A stretch of 64,000 bases of DNA from Lysobacter terrestris (GCF_014489475.1 NZ_CP060820.1:930001-994000); one strand, 5' to 3'. Positions 1 to 9,758 are shown, counted from the stretch's first letter. Notes: generated by a model not told the origin, from the letters alone. Program-made: numbers and translations.

Positions 1-541
1 GCTCGGTCAGGATCGACTCGGGATGGAACTGCACGCCCTGGACCGGGTGCTCGCGATGGCGCAGGCCCATGATCTCGTCGAAGGCGCCGTCGTCACGGTC
101 GGTCCACGCGGTCACTTCGAGGCAGTCGGGCAGCGTCTCGCGCGACACCACCAGCGAGTGGTACCGGGTCGCCTCGTAACCGTCGGGCAGGCCGGCGAAC
201 ACGCCCTGGCCTTCGTGGCGGATGCGCGAGGTCTTGCCGTGCATGATGGTCTTGGCGCGGACCACGTCGCCGCCGTAGGCCTGGCCGATGCTCTGGTGGC
301 CCAGGCACACGCCCAGGATCGGGGTGCGCGCGCCCAGCTGGCGGATCACGTCCACCGAGACGCCCGCCTCGTTCGGCGTGCACGGCCCGGGCGAGATCAC
401 GATGCGCGCGGGCGCCAGCGCCGCGATCTGCGCCACCGACAGTTCGTCGTTGCGCACCACCTTCACCTCTGCCCCGAGCGTCTGCAGGTACTGCACGAGG
501 TTGAAGGTGAAGCTGTCGTAGTTGTCGATCATCAACAGCAT
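1..541 (-). CDS. trpG: Anthranilate synthase glutamine amidotransferase subunit, 3' end cut by window edge
   Basis: Class I glutamine amidotransferase that hydrolyses glutamine and passes ammonia to TrpE for anthranilate formation, the first step of tryptophan synthesis. The ATG is at 541-539 and the frame stays open for 180 codons to the window edge. Visible are the N-terminal [19 protein letters not shown], the oxyanion motif SPGPCTP, the nucleophile motif [15 protein letters not shown] with its catalytic Cys, and QFHPESI with the His/Glu of the triad, so only the last few residues are missing. It lies 85 bases after the histidine kinase gene. trpE is about 3.6 kb away on the same strand, so the two subunits are not contiguous. 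trpD and trpC probably follow outside the window. Confidence 0.95.
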   Translation of the reverse strand, partial: MLLMIDNYDSFTFNLVQYLQTLGAEVKVVRNDELSVAQIAALAPARIVISPGPCTPNEAGVSVDVIRQLGARTPILGVCLGHQSIGQAYGGDVVRAKTIMHGKTSRIRHEGQGVFAGLPDGYEATRYHSLVVSRETLPDCLEVTAWTDRDDGAFDEIMGLRHREHPVQGVQFHPESILTE

Positions 542-626
542 GAAATCGCCTGCTTCCAGTGCCGCGGCGGGGGCGCGGACGGGCCGGGCAGAATATCGCA
601 AGCGCTTCCCGGGTGCCGGGCCGCGC

Positions 627-2018
627 TTATGAAACTTCGCCGTCGCGCACGGCGGGCAGGATCACCTGCGCCCGCAGTCCCGGCGTTCGTCCCAGCAGCA
701 GGATGCGGCCGCCGTGGCGCTGCGCGATCGCGCGTACCAGGCTCAGTCCCAGGCCGACACCGGGCGACCCGCGATGGCTCTCCAGGCGCTGGAAGCGATC
801 GAAAACGCGCTCGCGGTCGGCCTCGGGGACGCCTGGGCCGCAATCGTCGACCAGCAGTGCCACGCCCTCGGCGTCCGCGCGCAGCGAGACGTCCACCTCG
901 CTGGCGGCCGGTGCGTACTTGACCGCGTTGTCGAGCAGGTTGACCACGGCCTGGAAGAGCTGGTCGCGGTCGCCGCGCACGCGGGCGGGTCGCAGGTCGG
1001 CGCGCACGCGGACACCGCGTTCGGCCGCGCTGGGTGCATACAGCTCCACGGCATCCGCCACCAGCCCGCGCAGGTCGACGACCGGATCGTCCGGCGCAGG
1101 CCCCTGCGCCTCGATGCGCGCCAAGCGCAGCAGCGCGCCGAAGGATTGCAGCAACTGGTCGGTTTCCGCGACGGCGCCATCCAGCGCGGCGCGCTGCGAC
1201 GGAGCGGCGGGCTGCTGGCGCAATTCCTCCAGCCGGTTGCGCAGGCGCGTCAGCGGCGTGCGCAGGTCGTGGGCGATGTGGTCGGTGGCGTGGCGCACGC
1301 CGCCGAGTAGTTCCTCGATGCGGTCGAGCATGCCGTTGAAGCGGCGCGCGAGCCGGTCGAAGGCATCGTCGCTGTGATCGAGCGGCGCGCGCAGGGTCAG
1401 TTCGCCACCGCCCACGCGTTCCGCGGTCGCATCCAGGCTGCGCAGGCGCCGCGACACCCAGCGCGAGGTCAGCCAGCCGACCAGGGCGCCGAGGGTGGCC
1501 GCGAACACGAACGCCACCAGCGCGGTGCGCTGCATCAGCCCCAGGAACCGGTCCTGCGAGCGCAGGCGCAATCCCGTCAGCAGCCGCCCGCCATCGGCCA
1601 GGCGCTGTTCGTAGGCGATCACCCGCAACGCCGCGCCATTGCCATCGTCGCTCGCCTGCGTCTCGCCGTATTCGAGCCAGCGCGCGTGCGTCGCCAGCCG
1701 CGGCGGCACCACGTTGCCGACCAGCAGGCGTCCCTGCGCCGACACGAGCGCATACACCGCGTCGGGATCCTCCGGCGCCGCCTGGCGGCGCTGCAGCTCG
1801 TCGCGCAGGGCGCGGTAGCCGTCTTCGCGGTACAGGTCGAGCAGCCCGGCCGCGTCGGTGCGCACCAGTTCGCGCGCGTCGTGCAGCAGCAGGGTCGACA
1901 CCGCGTAGTAGACGCCACCGCCCAGCAGCACGAAGGCCAGCAGGAACGACCCCATCACCGCCAGCGCCAGCCGCGTGCTGGTGGAAAGCGTGCCTGTGAA
2001 CGATCGGAGTGCCTTCAT
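627..2018 (-). CDS. Two-component sensor histidine kinase
   Basis: Inner-membrane kinase of 463 residues. The chosen ATG (2018) overlaps the stop of the upstream regulator gene by four bases; the frame is open further upstream but that part lies inside the regulator. A membrane segment at about residues 17-42, a sensor loop of about 120 residues and a second segment at about 162-185 are followed by HAMP. The phosphoacceptor box is [17 protein letters not shown] (His250); the N-box [11 protein letters not shown] and glycine-rich [18 protein letters not shown] complete the ATPase. The periplasmic signal cannot be read from the sequence. Co-transcription with the regulator is nearly certain. I cannot name the system. 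Confidence 0.9.
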   Translation of the reverse strand: MKALRSFTGTLSTSTRLALAVMGSFLLAFVLLGGGVYYAVSTLLLHDARELVRTDAAGLLDLYREDGYRALRDELQRRQAAPEDPDAVYALVSAQGRLLVGNVVPPRLATHARWLEYGETQASDDGNGAALRVIAYEQRLADGGRLLTGLRLRSQDRFLGLMQRTALVAFVFAATLGALVGWLTSRWVSRRLRSLDATAERVGGGELTLRAPLDHSDDAFDRLARRFNGMLDRIEELLGGVRHATDHIAHDLRTPLTRLRNRLEELRQQPAAPSQRAALDGAVAETDQLLQSFGALLRLARIEAQGPAPDDPVVDLRGLVADAVELYAPSAAERGVRVRADLRPARVRGDRDQLFQAVVNLLDNAVKYAPAASEVDVSLRADAEGVALLVDDCGPGVPEADRERVFDRFQRLESHRGSPGVGLGLSLVRAIAQRHGGRILLLGRTPGLRAQVILPAVRDGEVS

Positions 2019-2692
2019 TCGCCCAGCCGGTAGCCGGCCCCGCGCACCGTATGCAGCAGCGGCCGCGCGAAGCCGTGGTCGATCTTCTGCCGCAACCGGC
2101 TGATGTGCACGTCGATGACGTTGGTCTGCGGATCGAAGTGATAGTCCCACACCGCCTCGAGCAGCATGGTGCGCGTGACCACGCGCTCGGCCTGGCGCAT
2201 CAGGTATTCGAGCAGGCGGAATTCGCGCGGCTGCAGCTCGATGCGGCGATCGCCGCGACGCGCCTCGCGACTGAGCAGGTCGAGCTCGAGTTCGCCCACG
2301 CGCAGGCGCGTGGGCTCGCGCTCGTCGCCGGCACGATGGCGGCGCACGATGCTGTCCAGGCGCGCGCTCAGCTCCGCGTAGGCGAACGGTTTGACCAGGT
2401 AGTCGTCGGCGCCGGCGCGCAGGCCTTCCACGCGGTGGTCGACTTCGCCCAGGGCGGTGAGCAGCACCAGCGGCGTGCGGTTGCCGGCGCCGCGCAGGGT
2501 CTGCAGCACGACCAGGCCGTCGACGCCGGGCAGCATGCGGTCGAGCACGATCGCGTCGTAGTTCTCGGTGGTGGCGAGGAACAACCCCTGCTTGCCGTCG
2601 CCGGCATGGTCGACGGCATGCCCGTCCTCGCGCAGGCCCTTGAGGATGAAGGCCGCGGTATGGGGATCGTCTTCGACCAGCAGGATGCGCAT
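2015..2692 (-). CDS. OmpR/PhoB-family response regulator
   Basis: 225-residue DNA-binding response regulator, partner of the kinase that overlaps its stop codon. The receiver domain (about 1-120) has the acidic pocket VEDDP, the phosphorylated Asp51 in VLDRMLPGVDG, the Thr/Ala switch LLTALGE and Lys101 in YLVKPF. The C-terminal winged helix (about 128-222) has RELRLLEYLM-type recognition features, seen as LQPREFRLLEYLMRQ, and ends [11 protein letters not shown] strong terminator at 2710-2750 separates it from the preceding small gene, so it must have its own promoter in the short gap. Targets are unknown. Confidence 0.9.
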   Translation of the reverse strand: MRILLVEDDPHTAAFILKGLREDGHAVDHAGDGKQGLFLATTENYDAIVLDRMLPGVDGLVVLQTLRGAGNRTPLVLLTALGEVDHRVEGLRAGADDYLVKPFAYAELSARLDSIVRRHRAGDEREPTRLRVGELELDLLSREARRGDRRIELQPREFRLLEYLMRQAERVVTRTMLLEAVWDYHFDPQTNVIDVHISRLRQKIDHGFARPLLHTVRGAGYRLGE

Positions 2693-2709
2693 GTCAGCTC
2701 CCGATCTCG

Positions 2710-2750
2710 AAAAAAGGATACCCCGCCGAAAAGTTTCCGACGGGGTATCC
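2710..2750 (-). terminator. Rho-independent terminator between small secreted gene and regulator
   Basis: On the minus strand a 10-bp stem (2716-2725 with 2741-2750, GGATACCCCG arm) with a 15-base loop is followed directly by six T residues (2715-2710). It lies 35 bases after the stop of the small secreted protein gene and 18 bases before the regulator start codon, so the regulator/kinase pair should not depend on upstream transcription. Confidence 0.85.
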
Positions 2751-2785
2751 GACCCGCATCCACGACGGGCTCCGGGGGGAACGGT

Positions 2786-2989
2786 TCAGCCCTTGCTGGC
2801 GTCGGCCTTCTGCGACGCGGACTTGGCGTCTTCCTTCTTCACCTTGGCGAAGTGCTTGTGCTTGGCCTTGGCGGGCATGGTCTTGGCGGAAGCGGCAGGC
2901 GTGGCCGGCGCCGCGGCCGGCGGCGCTGCGAGGGCGGAACCGGTCAGCGCGGTCAGCGCAACGGCGAACAGGGTCTTGCGGAGGTTCAT
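2786..2989 (-). CDS. Small secreted Ala/Lys-rich protein
   Basis: 67 residues. The ATG at 2989 is preceded by AGGAG seven bases away. A signal peptide (MNLRKTLFAVALTALTGSALA, cleavage likely after ALA) is followed by a short Ala/Pro segment and a Lys/His-rich tail (KAKHKHFAKVKKED). No catalytic fold is possible at about 46 mature residues. Small exported basic peptides of this composition are common in Xanthomonadaceae, but I do not recognise a function. It is monocistronic, ending at the strong terminator at 2710-2750. Confidence 0.75.
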   Translation of the reverse strand: MNLRKTLFAVALTALTGSALAAPPAAAPATPAASAKTMPAKAKHKHFAKVKKEDAKSASQKADASKG

Positions 2990-3134
2990 GGCTTGGCTCC
3001 TAGGGAAGGTTTCGATGCCGGTGGGGTGCATCCCCATCGCAGGGACAGGTTGCGCGCCGGGCGTTTGCGCCGGCCTTTCCGCGACATGAACAATCGGTAA
3101 TGTTCCGGCGCGCACCGCGGCGGCCCGGATGCAA

Positions 3135-3166
3135 CGAAGAACGCCACCCGCAGGTGGCGTTCTTCG
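3135..3166 (-). terminator. Perfect 14-bp hairpin after the zinc-ribbon gene
   Basis: Arms 3135-3148 and 3153-3166 (CGAAGAACGCCACC and its complement) pair perfectly around a four-base CGCA loop. It starts 26 bases past the stop of the gene at 3192-3890. The T-tract on the minus strand is poor, so it may act as a 3'-end stabiliser rather than an intrinsic terminator. Confidence 0.6.
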
Positions 3167-3191
3167 CGTCGTGCCCGTCGCGTCCCGCTGG

Positions 3192-3890
3192 CTAGGCCGC
3201 GCCGCTGCCGCGCCGCAACGGCACCGGTGCGGTGGCGATGCGGCTCTTGAGCTCGGCCATCTCGCCGGGCATCACCACCAGGTACTGCAGCAGCTGTTCG
3301 GCCAGCTCCAGCAGGTGCTCGGCGGTGACCTTGTCGATCGAGGTCTCGTCGTCGAAGTGGCGGCCGAAGGCACCGTCGGGCGCCATCAGCTGCGAGAGGT
3401 CCTGCAACGGCCGGGACAGGTCGAGGTCGCGCGGCAACGCATCGAGCTGGCGCGGCAGCGGCAGTTCGCGCTTGTCGGGCAGCAGGCGCGCCGCCAAGCC
3501 TTCGATCAGGTGGCGCACGGTCAGCGCGGTGGCGCCCCATTCGGCGTGGTTGTACAGCTTGAGCGCCGATTCGTAGCTGCGTGCCAGCGGGCCGGACAAG
3601 GCCTGCAGGTGCGGCAGGCCGGGCATGCTGTGGCGCCCGCCCGGCTCCGGCCAGGTGAACAGCGACGCCGGCTTGCAGTTGCCGTATTCGTCGACCAGCT
3701 GCACCAGCAGGCCTTCGTTCTCGCAGCGCGTGCAGCTCATCTCGGTGGCGACGATCTGACGGCCGTGTTCCTGCCACGGTCGCGCGTCGAACATGGATTT
3801 CTCGTGGCAGCGCGGACAGATCAGTTCGATCGAACGCGCGAACCCGTTGGCGAAACGGGCATGGACACTGCTGTCGGGAATCTGATGCAT
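3192..3890 (-). CDS. Zinc-ribbon protein with DUF4145-like helical domain
   Basis: 232 residues from the ATG at 3890, preceded by GGGAG; the frame opens nine codons earlier without a better site. Two CxxC pairs near the N-terminus (CPRCHEK and CTRCENE) form a likely zinc ribbon. The middle and C-terminal part is helical and contains YESALKLYNHAEWGATALTV and HLIEGLAARLLP, resembling DUF4145, a domain found in proteins linked to nucleases and defence but also alone. No catalytic motif is seen. It sits alone between trpE and the small secreted gene. The DUF4145 assignment is by resemblance only. Confidence 0.65.
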   Translation of the reverse strand: MHQIPDSSVHARFANGFARSIELICPRCHEKSMFDARPWQEHGRQIVATEMSCTRCENEGLLVQLVDEYGNCKPASLFTWPEPGGRHSMPGLPHLQALSGPLARSYESALKLYNHAEWGATALTVRHLIEGLAARLLPDKRELPLPRQLDALPRDLDLSRPLQDLSQLMAPDGAFGRHFDDETSIDKVTAEHLLELAEQLLQYLVVMPGEMAELKSRIATAPVPLRRGSGAA

Positions 3891-4138
3891 GGCGCACTCT
3901 CCCTCGAAGTTACGCAACCGGCATCCGGGAACATCTGGTCAACACACGTGCTCGACACACTGGTAGGAGGCGATGGGCAACGCGCAGTCGCCTGCCCGCT
4001 GCGCGCAGGCAGTGAAGCGTCCTTTCTGTGAATAAAACGTTGAGGCACGCGACCACCGGACGCCGGCGGCCGGTGGCGCCGCGGCGCGCGACGGACGGCA
4101 GCTGACGGTCGACGGGCGCGCCGCCGCGCCGGTTTCGT

Positions 4139-5632
4139 TCAGAGTCCGCGCACGGCCTCGGCCACGGCGCGGAACAGCGCGCGGCCCTTGTTCATCGTCT
4201 CGTCCCACTCCTTCGCGGGATCGGAGTCGTAGACGATGCCGGCGCCGGCCTGCACGTGCAGGCGGCCGTCCTGGATCACCGCCGTGCGGATGGCGATGGC
4301 GGTGTCGGCGTCGCCGTGCCAGCCGATGTAGCCGACCGCGCCGGAATAGACGTTGCGGCGGATCGGTTCGAACTCGCGGATCACTTCCAGCGCGCGGATC
4401 TTCGGCGCGCCGCTGACGGTGCCGGCGGGGAACGTCGCGCGCAGCACGTCGGCGTAGCTCAGGCCGCTTTTCAGCGTGCCGGTGACTTCGCTGACGATGT
4501 GCATGACGTGGCTGTAGCGTTCGATCACGAACTGCTCGCCCACTTCTACCGTGCCCGGTTCGCTGACGCGGCCGACATCGTTGCGGCCGAGGTCGATCAG
4601 CATCAGGTGCTCGGCGCGCTCCTTGGGATCGGCGAGCAGTTCGGCTTCCAACGCCTGGTCTTCCTCGACGGTGGCGCCGCGCGGGCGGGTGCCGGCGATC
4701 GGGCGCACGGTGACCTCGTCGCCCATCAGGCGCACCAGGATCTCCGGCGACGACCCCACCACCTGGGTACCGCCGACGTCGAGGAAATACATGTACGGCG
4801 ACGGGTTCAACGCGCGCAGTGCGCGGTACACGTCGACCGGGCGCGCCTTGAACGGCACGCTCAGGCGCTGGCTCAGCACGACCTGGAAGATGTCGCCGGC
4901 GCGGATCAGTTCCTTCGATTTCTCCACCGCGGCGATGAAGCCCTCGCGGGTGAAGCCGGAGATGAAGTCGGCTTCGTCCAGCACGCTGGCGTCGCGCGTT
5001 TCCGGATAGCCCGGACCGCCCTGGCGCAGGCGGTGGCCGAGTTCGTCCAGGCGGCGCTGCGCGCGGGCGTAGGCGCGCTCCTCGCGCGGGTCGGCGTGCA
5101 CGATCAGGTACAGCCGGCCCTTGAGGTTGTCGAACACCGCCAGCTCTTCGCTGAGCATCAGCAGGATGTCGGGCGTGCCCAGTTCGTCGGGCTTGGGTTC
5201 GCCACCGGCAGGCGCTTCCGCGAGGCGCGGCTCGATGTACTGCACGCACTCGAAGCCGAACCAGCCGACCAGGCCGCCGGTGAAGCCCGGCAGCCCCTCG
5301 ATCTTCGGCACCGAATGCGCGGCGCGCAGGCGCTCGACTTCGGCGAAGGGATCCTCGACGACGCGATGCTCGACCAGCTCGCCGTCTTCGGTGACGAACA
5401 GCGTGTGGCCGGCGAAGGCGTATACGCGCCGCGCCGGCAGGCCGATGATCGAGTAGCGGCCGAAGCGTTCGCCGCCCTCCACCGATTCGAACAGGTAGGT
5501 GTGCGGGCCGTCGGCCAGCTTCAGGTACACCGACAACGGCGTGTCGAGGTCGGAGAAGACCTCGCGCACGACCGGGATGCGGGTGTGGCCGGCTTCGGCG
5601 AGCTTGCGGAACTGTTCGGCGTCGAGCTGCAT
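4139..5632 (-). CDS. trpE: Anthranilate synthase component I
   Basis: 497 residues, the usual length for the chorismate-binding subunit, which converts chorismate and ammonia to anthranilate with TrpG. The N-terminal regulatory part shows [19 protein letters not shown], the region holding the tryptophan feedback site. The chorismate-binding core has [77 protein letters not shown] and [16 protein letters not shown], all typical of active enzymes. No leader peptide with tandem Trp codons lies upstream, so attenuation of the E. coli kind is not indicated. The ATG at 5632 has no obvious Shine-Dalgarno. Confidence 0.96.
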   Translation of the reverse strand: MQLDAEQFRKLAEAGHTRIPVVREVFSDLDTPLSVYLKLADGPHTYLFESVEGGERFGRYSIIGLPARRVYAFAGHTLFVTEDGELVEHRVVEDPFAEVERLRAAHSVPKIEGLPGFTGGLVGWFGFECVQYIEPRLAEAPAGGEPKPDELGTPDILLMLSEELAVFDNLKGRLYLIVHADPREERAYARAQRRLDELGHRLRQGGPGYPETRDASVLDEADFISGFTREGFIAAVEKSKELIRAGDIFQVVLSQRLSVPFKARPVDVYRALRALNPSPYMYFLDVGGTQVVGSSPEILVRLMGDEVTVRPIAGTRPRGATVEEDQALEAELLADPKERAEHLMLIDLGRNDVGRVSEPGTVEVGEQFVIERYSHVMHIVSEVTGTLKSGLSYADVLRATFPAGTVSGAPKIRALEVIREFEPIRRNVYSGAVGYIGWHGDADTAIAIRTAVIQDGRLHVQAGAGIVYDSDPAKEWDETMNKGRALFRAVAEAVRGL

Positions 5633-5659
5633 GACGAAATGCGCGAAACACGGCCCGGC

Positions 5660-5665
5660 AGTATG
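5660..5665 (-). promoter_or_regulatory. Candidate -10 element for trpE
   Basis: CATACT on the minus strand, 27 bases upstream of the trpE ATG, in the wording GGCATACTG seen before other genes in this window. No good -35 hexamer lies 16-18 bases upstream. If used, the leader would be about 20 bases and would lack a ribosome binding site. Confidence 0.35.
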
Positions 5666-5805
5666 CCACCGGGGTGCATTCGACCGCGGCGGCCCGGCGC
5701 CGCAGGCACAGAAGAATTCGTCACAAGGGTGTCATCGTGCATCCGGAGAATGGGAGTCCATCCTCAAGGACGACGGGCGGAGGCGGGATTGCCTCCAATT
5801 CTTCC

Positions 5806-5835
5806 GCGGCAAGCCGGCAACGGCTTGCCGCTTTT
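5806..5835. terminator. Stem-loop between rpe and trpE
   Basis: Arms 5806-5815 and 5822-5831 (GCGGCAAGCC) form a perfect 10-bp stem with a six-base loop. TTTT follows on the plus strand; on the minus strand, from which both flanking genes are read, the downstream sequence is GGAAGAATT. It lies 22 bases past the rpe stop and probably ends or attenuates rpe transcription weakly. Confidence 0.5.
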
Positions 5836-5856
5836 CGTTGGCCGCGGAGGAAAGCT

Positions 5857-6528
5857 TCAGCGCACGCCGGCGACCGCGGCCTTCATCTTCGCGATCACGT
5901 CCGCATAGTCGGGCGCATTGAAGATCGCCGACCCGGCGACGAAGGTGTCGGCGCCGGCCGCGGCGATGTCCGCGATGTTGTCGGCCTTGACCCCGCCGTC
6001 GATCTCCAGGCGGATCGCCTTGCCGCTGCGATCGATCATTCCGCGCACGCGGCGCAGCTTGTCCAGCGCGGAAGGAATGAACGACTGCCCGCCGAAACCG
6101 GGATTGACCGACATCAGCAGCACCAGGTCGAGGTCCTCGAGCACGTAGTCGAGCACTTCCACCGGCGTGGCCGGGTTCAGCACCAGCCCGGCCTGGCAAC
6201 CCGAGGCCTTGATCAGCTGCACGGTGCGGTGCACGTGCGCGCTGGCTTCGGGATGGAAGCTGATCAGCGACGCGCCGGCCTTGGCGAAGTCGGGAACGAT
6301 GCGGTCGACCGGCTCGACCATCAGGTGCACGTCGATCGGTGCGGTCACGCCGTGCTTGCGCAGCGCCTCGCACACCATCGGGCCGATGGTCAGGTTGGGC
6401 ACGTAATGGTTGTCCATCACGTCGAAGTGCACCCAGTCGGCGCCGGCCTTGAGCACGTTGTCGACCTCTTCGCCCAGCCTGGCGAAGTTGGCCGAGAGGA
6501 TGGACGGGGCGATGACGGTGGATTGCAT
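5857..6528 (-). CDS. rpe: Ribulose-phosphate 3-epimerase
   Basis: 223-residue TIM-barrel enzyme that interconverts ribulose-5-phosphate and xylulose-5-phosphate in the pentose phosphate pathway. Recognisable parts are [34 protein letters not shown] (metal-binding His and catalytic Asp), [44 protein letters not shown] and [11 protein letters not shown] (second catalytic Asp) with the phosphate loop [14 protein letters not shown]. It starts six bases after the stop of the J-domain gene, so the two are one transcript. rpe beside trpE is a common arrangement in this family. Confidence 0.96.
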   Translation of the reverse strand: MQSTVIAPSILSANFARLGEEVDNVLKAGADWVHFDVMDNHYVPNLTIGPMVCEALRKHGVTAPIDVHLMVEPVDRIVPDFAKAGASLISFHPEASAHVHRTVQLIKASGCQAGLVLNPATPVEVLDYVLEDLDLVLLMSVNPGFGGQSFIPSALDKLRRVRGMIDRSGKAIRLEIDGGVKADNIADIAAAGADTFVAGSAIFNAPDYADVIAKMKAAVAGVR

Positions 6529-6534
6529 GGGGGC

Positions 6535-6867
6535 TTACTTCCTGCGCAGGGTCTGGATGCGGTCGTAGGCGGCGTTGATCTCGCGCGCCTTCGCTTCGGC
6601 CTGGCGGCGCAGCTCTTCGGCGGCGCCGGCCATGCGGTCGGGGTGGTACTGCGAGATCAGCCGACGGTAGGCCTGGTCGATCTCGGCGTCGGAGGCCTCG
6701 TCGGTCAGGCCGAACACGGCGTAGGGGTTGTCCCGGCGCAGCTTGAACCAGTCGGTGTCGAAGGCGTGGCCGATCAGCAGTCCGATCAACGCGCCCAGCG
6801 GCGGGTTGCTGCGCAGCAGCGCCGCGCCGGCGAAGAAGCCCAGCAATTTGCCGTACCAGCGTTTCAT
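6535..6867 (-). CDS. Small membrane-tethered J-domain protein
   Basis: 110 residues. A hydrophobic N-terminus (about 7-36, GKLLGFFAGAALL and LGALIGLLIGHAFD) resembles the start of DjlA. The C-terminal J domain (about 47-108, NPYAVFGL to the end) carries the HPD motif in ISQYHPDRM needed to stimulate the DnaK ATPase. Unlike DjlA there is no central TerB-like domain. It is likely an inner-membrane co-chaperone facing the cytoplasm. It is transcribed ahead of rpe with a six-base gap. The ATG at 6867 was chosen because upstream codons do not match the family. Confidence 0.85.
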   Translation of the reverse strand: MKRWYGKLLGFFAGAALLRSNPPLGALIGLLIGHAFDTDWFKLRRDNPYAVFGLTDEASDAEIDQAYRRLISQYHPDRMAGAAEELRRQAEAKAREINAAYDRIQTLRRK

Positions 6868-7131
6868 TCGGGCCGCGGATATCGATAAGGATGCGCAGTT
6901 TACGGCACGCCCAACGTGTCCTGCGGTCGCAGCCCCGGCCCGGCGCAGCGCGCCGGGCGTGTCGTCCAGGCCGCGCGGCATGCCGCGCACCATGCAGAGC
7001 TAAGGGAGGGCCTGGACTCACCCCTGCAAGCCACGTCCGACCGGCGTACACTGCCCGGCCCTGTCGCGCCCGCCCGCGCGCGGAGCGCAGGCAGGACGGG
7101 CCCTTGCGGCCGCTTTCCCGAGGATGTTGCC

Positions 7132-8043
7132 TTGCCCACGACCGTGTCCCGCCCCTACCTGCTCGAGTCCAACCTGCCCGGCCTGCACCTGCGTCACCGC
7201 GGCAAGGTGCGCGACGTATTCGATCTGCCCGGCGACCGTTTGCTGATGGTCGCCACCGACCGCCTGAGCGCGTTCGACGTGGTGCTGCCCGACCCGATCC
7301 CGGGCAAGGGCGAGATGCTCTGCCAGATCAGCAATTTCTGGTTCGGCAAGACCGAACACATCGTGCCCAACCACCTCACCGGCATCGACGTCGCCTCCGT
7401 GCTGCCCGCCGGCGTGGATGCCTCGCTGTACGACCAGCGCGCGGTGGTGACCAAGCGTCTGAAGCCGGTGCCCGTGGAATGCATCGCGCGCGGCTACGTC
7501 ATCGGCAGCGGCTGGAAGGATTACCAGCGCACCGGCCGCATCAGCGGCATCGCCCTGCCCGACGGCCTGCGCCAGGCCGAGCAGCTGGCCGAACCGATCT
7601 TCACGCCCTCGACCAAGGCCGCGGTCGGCGACCACGACGAGAACATCGACTTCGACACCGTGGTGAAGACCGTCGGGCCGGACCTGGCCGAGCAGGTGCG
7701 CGACGCGACGCTGCGCCTGTACACCTACGCGCGCGACTACGCGGCGCAACGCGGCATCCTGCTGGCGGACACCAAGTTCGAGTTCGGCACCGACGCTGAC
7801 GGCCGCCTGTACGTGATGGACGAGATGCTCACACCGGACTCCTCGCGCTACTGGCCCGCCGACGAATACCAAGTGGGCACCAGCCCGCCGAGCTACGACA
7901 AGCAGATCGTGCGCGACTACCTGGAGACGCTGGACTGGGACAAGACGCCGCCGGGTCCGAAGCTGCCGCAGGAAGTGATCGACCGCACGCGCGCCCGCTA
8001 TGCCGAAGCGCTGCAGAAACTGGCGGGGATCTCGGTCGACTGA
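7132..8043 (+). CDS. purC: Phosphoribosylaminoimidazole-succinocarboxamide synthase
   Basis: SAICAR synthetase of de novo purine synthesis, condensing CAIR with aspartate using ATP. Motifs: [41 protein letters not shown], the substrate loops [16 protein letters not shown] and [16 protein letters not shown] and [14 protein letters not shown]. Start choice: a TTG at 7132 preceded by GAGG eight bases away gives 303 residues; the frame is open to an ATG at 6916 but that stretch is low-complexity and has no ribosome site. A GTG at 7144 is the alternative. A 5' CGTACACTG box at about 7044 may be the -10 region. Confidence 0.95.
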   Translation: MPTTVSRPYLLESNLPGLHLRHRGKVRDVFDLPGDRLLMVATDRLSAFDVVLPDPIPGKGEMLCQISNFWFGKTEHIVPNHLTGIDVASVLPAGVDASLYDQRAVVTKRLKPVPVECIARGYVIGSGWKDYQRTGRISGIALPDGLRQAEQLAEPIFTPSTKAAVGDHDENIDFDTVVKTVGPDLAEQVRDATLRLYTYARDYAAQRGILLADTKFEFGTDADGRLYVMDEMLTPDSSRYWPADEYQVGTSPPSYDKQIVRDYLETLDWDKTPPGPKLPQEVIDRTRARYAEALQKLAGISVD

Positions 8044-8067
8044 GCCTGGCCTTCGGAAGCAGATGCC

Positions 8068-8286
8068 GTGTCCGAGCTGATCGCCGCCGCGGCAGGGTTG
8101 GGGTTGGGCGCCTGGTTCCTGCTCTACTCCGATGCTAGCGACCAAGCACGCACCGGCATCGCCCTGCTGATGGTCGTCAGCGTGGTCCTGCGTCTCGGCT
8201 TCGACTACCGGGTCGCCTCCACCCTGTTGTTCGCGGTCATCGCGATCGGCGTCCTGCTGTTCCGCCGGTACCGCGGCGAACGCTGA
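8068..8286 (+). CDS. Small inner-membrane protein, unknown
   Basis: 72 residues from a GTG at 8068 with GGAAG eight bases upstream. Two to three hydrophobic helices (about 4-20, 27-41 and 48-65) and a basic C-terminus RRYRGER that would face the cytoplasm. No family recognised. It lies 24 bases after purC on the same strand and is probably co-transcribed. Confidence 0.7.
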   Translation: MSELIAAAAGLGLGAWFLLYSDASDQARTGIALLMVVSVVLRLGFDYRVASTLLFAVIAIGVLLFRRYRGER

Positions 8287-8313
8287 CGGCCACCTGCGCG
8301 TGGCCGCGATAGG

Positions 8314-8319
8314 CATACT
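8314..8319 (+). promoter_or_regulatory. Candidate -10 element before the Mpo1-like gene
   Basis: CATACT in the context TAGGCATACTG, 33 bases upstream of the ATG at 8353. The wording matches the box before trpE. No convincing -35 is present. Confidence 0.35.
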
Positions 8320-8352
8320 GTCCGCATCGCCGCCGGCCCGCAGGAGCCCGCC

Positions 8353-8844
8353 ATGAACACGCCCGCATCCGCTTCCCTGGGCCGTCCGATCGATCGCTGG
8401 TTCGCCAGCTATTCCGGCGACCATCGCAACCACACCAACCAGCTGATCCACGTGGTCTGCGTGCCGGCGATCCTGTGGAGCGTGATCGCGCTGCTGTGGT
8501 GCGTCCCGGTGCCGGCGAACCTGTTCGTGCCCGGCGCGTGGGCCGCGCTAGCCATGTTCGGCGCGTGGATGTTCTATTACCGCGCCTCGCGGCCGCTGGG
8601 CTTCGGCATGCTCGCCTCGTTCGTGCTGATGGGCTTCCTCACCCGCTGGCTGGCGGACACCTACGGCTTCACCACCCTGCTCTATCTCGCGATCGCGGTG
8701 TTCGTGATCGCCTGGATCGGCCAGTTCATCGGCCACAAGATCGAAGGGCGCAAGCCGAGCTTCCTCACCGACCTCACCTACCTGCTGATCGGCCCGGCCT
8801 GGGTGCTCGCCAAGCTCTATCGCAAGCTCGGTTGGACCTACTGA
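8353..8844 (+). CDS. Mpo1/DUF962-family membrane protein
   Basis: 163 residues, ATG preceded by CAGGAG. Four hydrophobic helices separate two conserved histidine-bearing ends: SGDHRNHTNQLIHVVCVP and WIGQFIGHKIEGRKPSF. These are the signature of the Mpo1-like (YGL010w/DUF962) family, whose yeast member is an Fe(II)-dependent dioxygenase acting on 2-hydroxy fatty acids. The bacterial role is not established, so the substrate is inference. The next gene starts 26 bases downstream. Confidence 0.85.
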   Translation: MNTPASASLGRPIDRWFASYSGDHRNHTNQLIHVVCVPAILWSVIALLWCVPVPANLFVPGAWAALAMFGAWMFYYRASRPLGFGMLASFVLMGFLTRWLADTYGFTTLLYLAIAVFVIAWIGQFIGHKIEGRKPSFLTDLTYLLIGPAWVLAKLYRKLGWTY

Positions 8845-8870
8845 ACGCCCCGCACGCCCAAGCGCCTTCC

Positions 8871-9758
8871 ATGCCCGCACGCGACATCGGCCTGGTCCTG
8901 CTGATCTGCCTGGCCTGGGCGCTCAACTTCCTCACCTCCGCGCTGGCGATGCGGGAGATCCCGCCGTTCCTGTTCACCGCGCTGCGCTTCGCCCTGCTCG
9001 CGTTGCCGCTGCTGTTCTTCCTCAAGCGCCCGGCGCCGGGGCAATGGCCGCGGTTGCTCACCGTCGCGCTGTGCATCGGCGTGCTGCATTTCGGCCTGAG
9101 CTTCAGCGCGCTGCGTCTGGCGGGCGATCTGTCCTCGCCGGCGATCGTGATGCAGAGCTACATCCCGATGACCGCGCTGCTGGCGTGGTGGGTGCTGGGC
9201 GAACGCTTCGCCTGGCGCACCGGCGTGGCGATCGCGGTCAGTTTCGCCGGCGTGCTGGTGCTCGGCTTCGATCCGCTCGTGCTCGACCAGCCGCTGTCGC
9301 TGCTGCTGATGCTGGTGTCGGCGGTGTTCCTGGCCATCGGCACGGTGCTGATGAAGGGCCTGCGCGGTCTGGACGTCTTCAGCCAGCAGGGTTGGACCGC
9401 GGTCTTCAGCGTGCTGCCGCTGCTGGCGATCAGCGTGGTGCTGGAGCCCGGCGCGCTGGCGCAACTGCCGCAGGTGAGCTGGGTGGCGTGGCTGGGCGCG
9501 CTGTATGCCGCGTTCGTGTCCTCGCTGCTCGGCCACGGCCTGTATTACGTGCTGGTGCAGCGCCATCCCGTCGCGCAGGTGACGCCGTGGCTGCTGCTGG
9601 TGCCAGTGCTGGCGGTCGGCCTGGGCATCGCGTTCTGGGGCGACCGCCCGGGCCCGCGGCTGTGGCTCGGCGGGGCGATGGTGCTCGGCGGCGTGCTGAT
9701 CATCGCCCTGCGCGCGATCACCAAGTCGCGCGTCATCCCCGCAAGCGAGACGCCGTAG
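8871..9758 (+). CDS. EamA/DMT-family exporter
   Basis: 295 residues, about ten predicted membrane helices in two homologous EamA halves (about 8-137 and 148-283). The signature of the first repeat is FTALRFALLALPLLF and SALRLAGDLSSPAIVMQSYIPM; the second ends YYVLVQRHPVAQVTPWLLLVPV. Members (RhtA, YdcZ, EamA) export amino acids or metabolites such as O-acetylserine; the exact substrate is unknown. Its stop codon TAG is the second to fourth base of a REP-like element (9755-9825), so the element supplies the end of the reading frame. Confidence 0.88.
   Translation: MPARDIGLVLLICLAWALNFLTSALAMREIPPFLFTALRFALLALPLLFFLKRPAPGQWPRLLTVALCIGVLHFGLSFSALRLAGDLSSPAIVMQSYIPMTALLAWWVLGERFAWRTGVAIAVSFAGVLVLGFDPLVLDQPLSLLLMLVSAVFLAIGTVLMKGLRGLDVFSQQGWTAVFSVLPLLAISVVLEPGALAQLPQVSWVAWLGALYAAFVSSLLGHGLYYVLVQRHPVAQVTPWLLLVPVLAVGLGIAFWGDRPGPRLWLGGAMVLGGVLIIALRAITKSRVIPASETP

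Noticed and set aside
3129-4031. 300-codon plus-strand frame opposite the zinc-ribbon gene
   Set aside because: No motif; the minus-strand frame has a ribosome site and two CxxC pairs.
5633-5856. Tryptophan attenuator upstream of trpE
   Set aside because: No leader peptide with tandem Trp codons and no alternative stems; the only hairpin is at the end of rpe.
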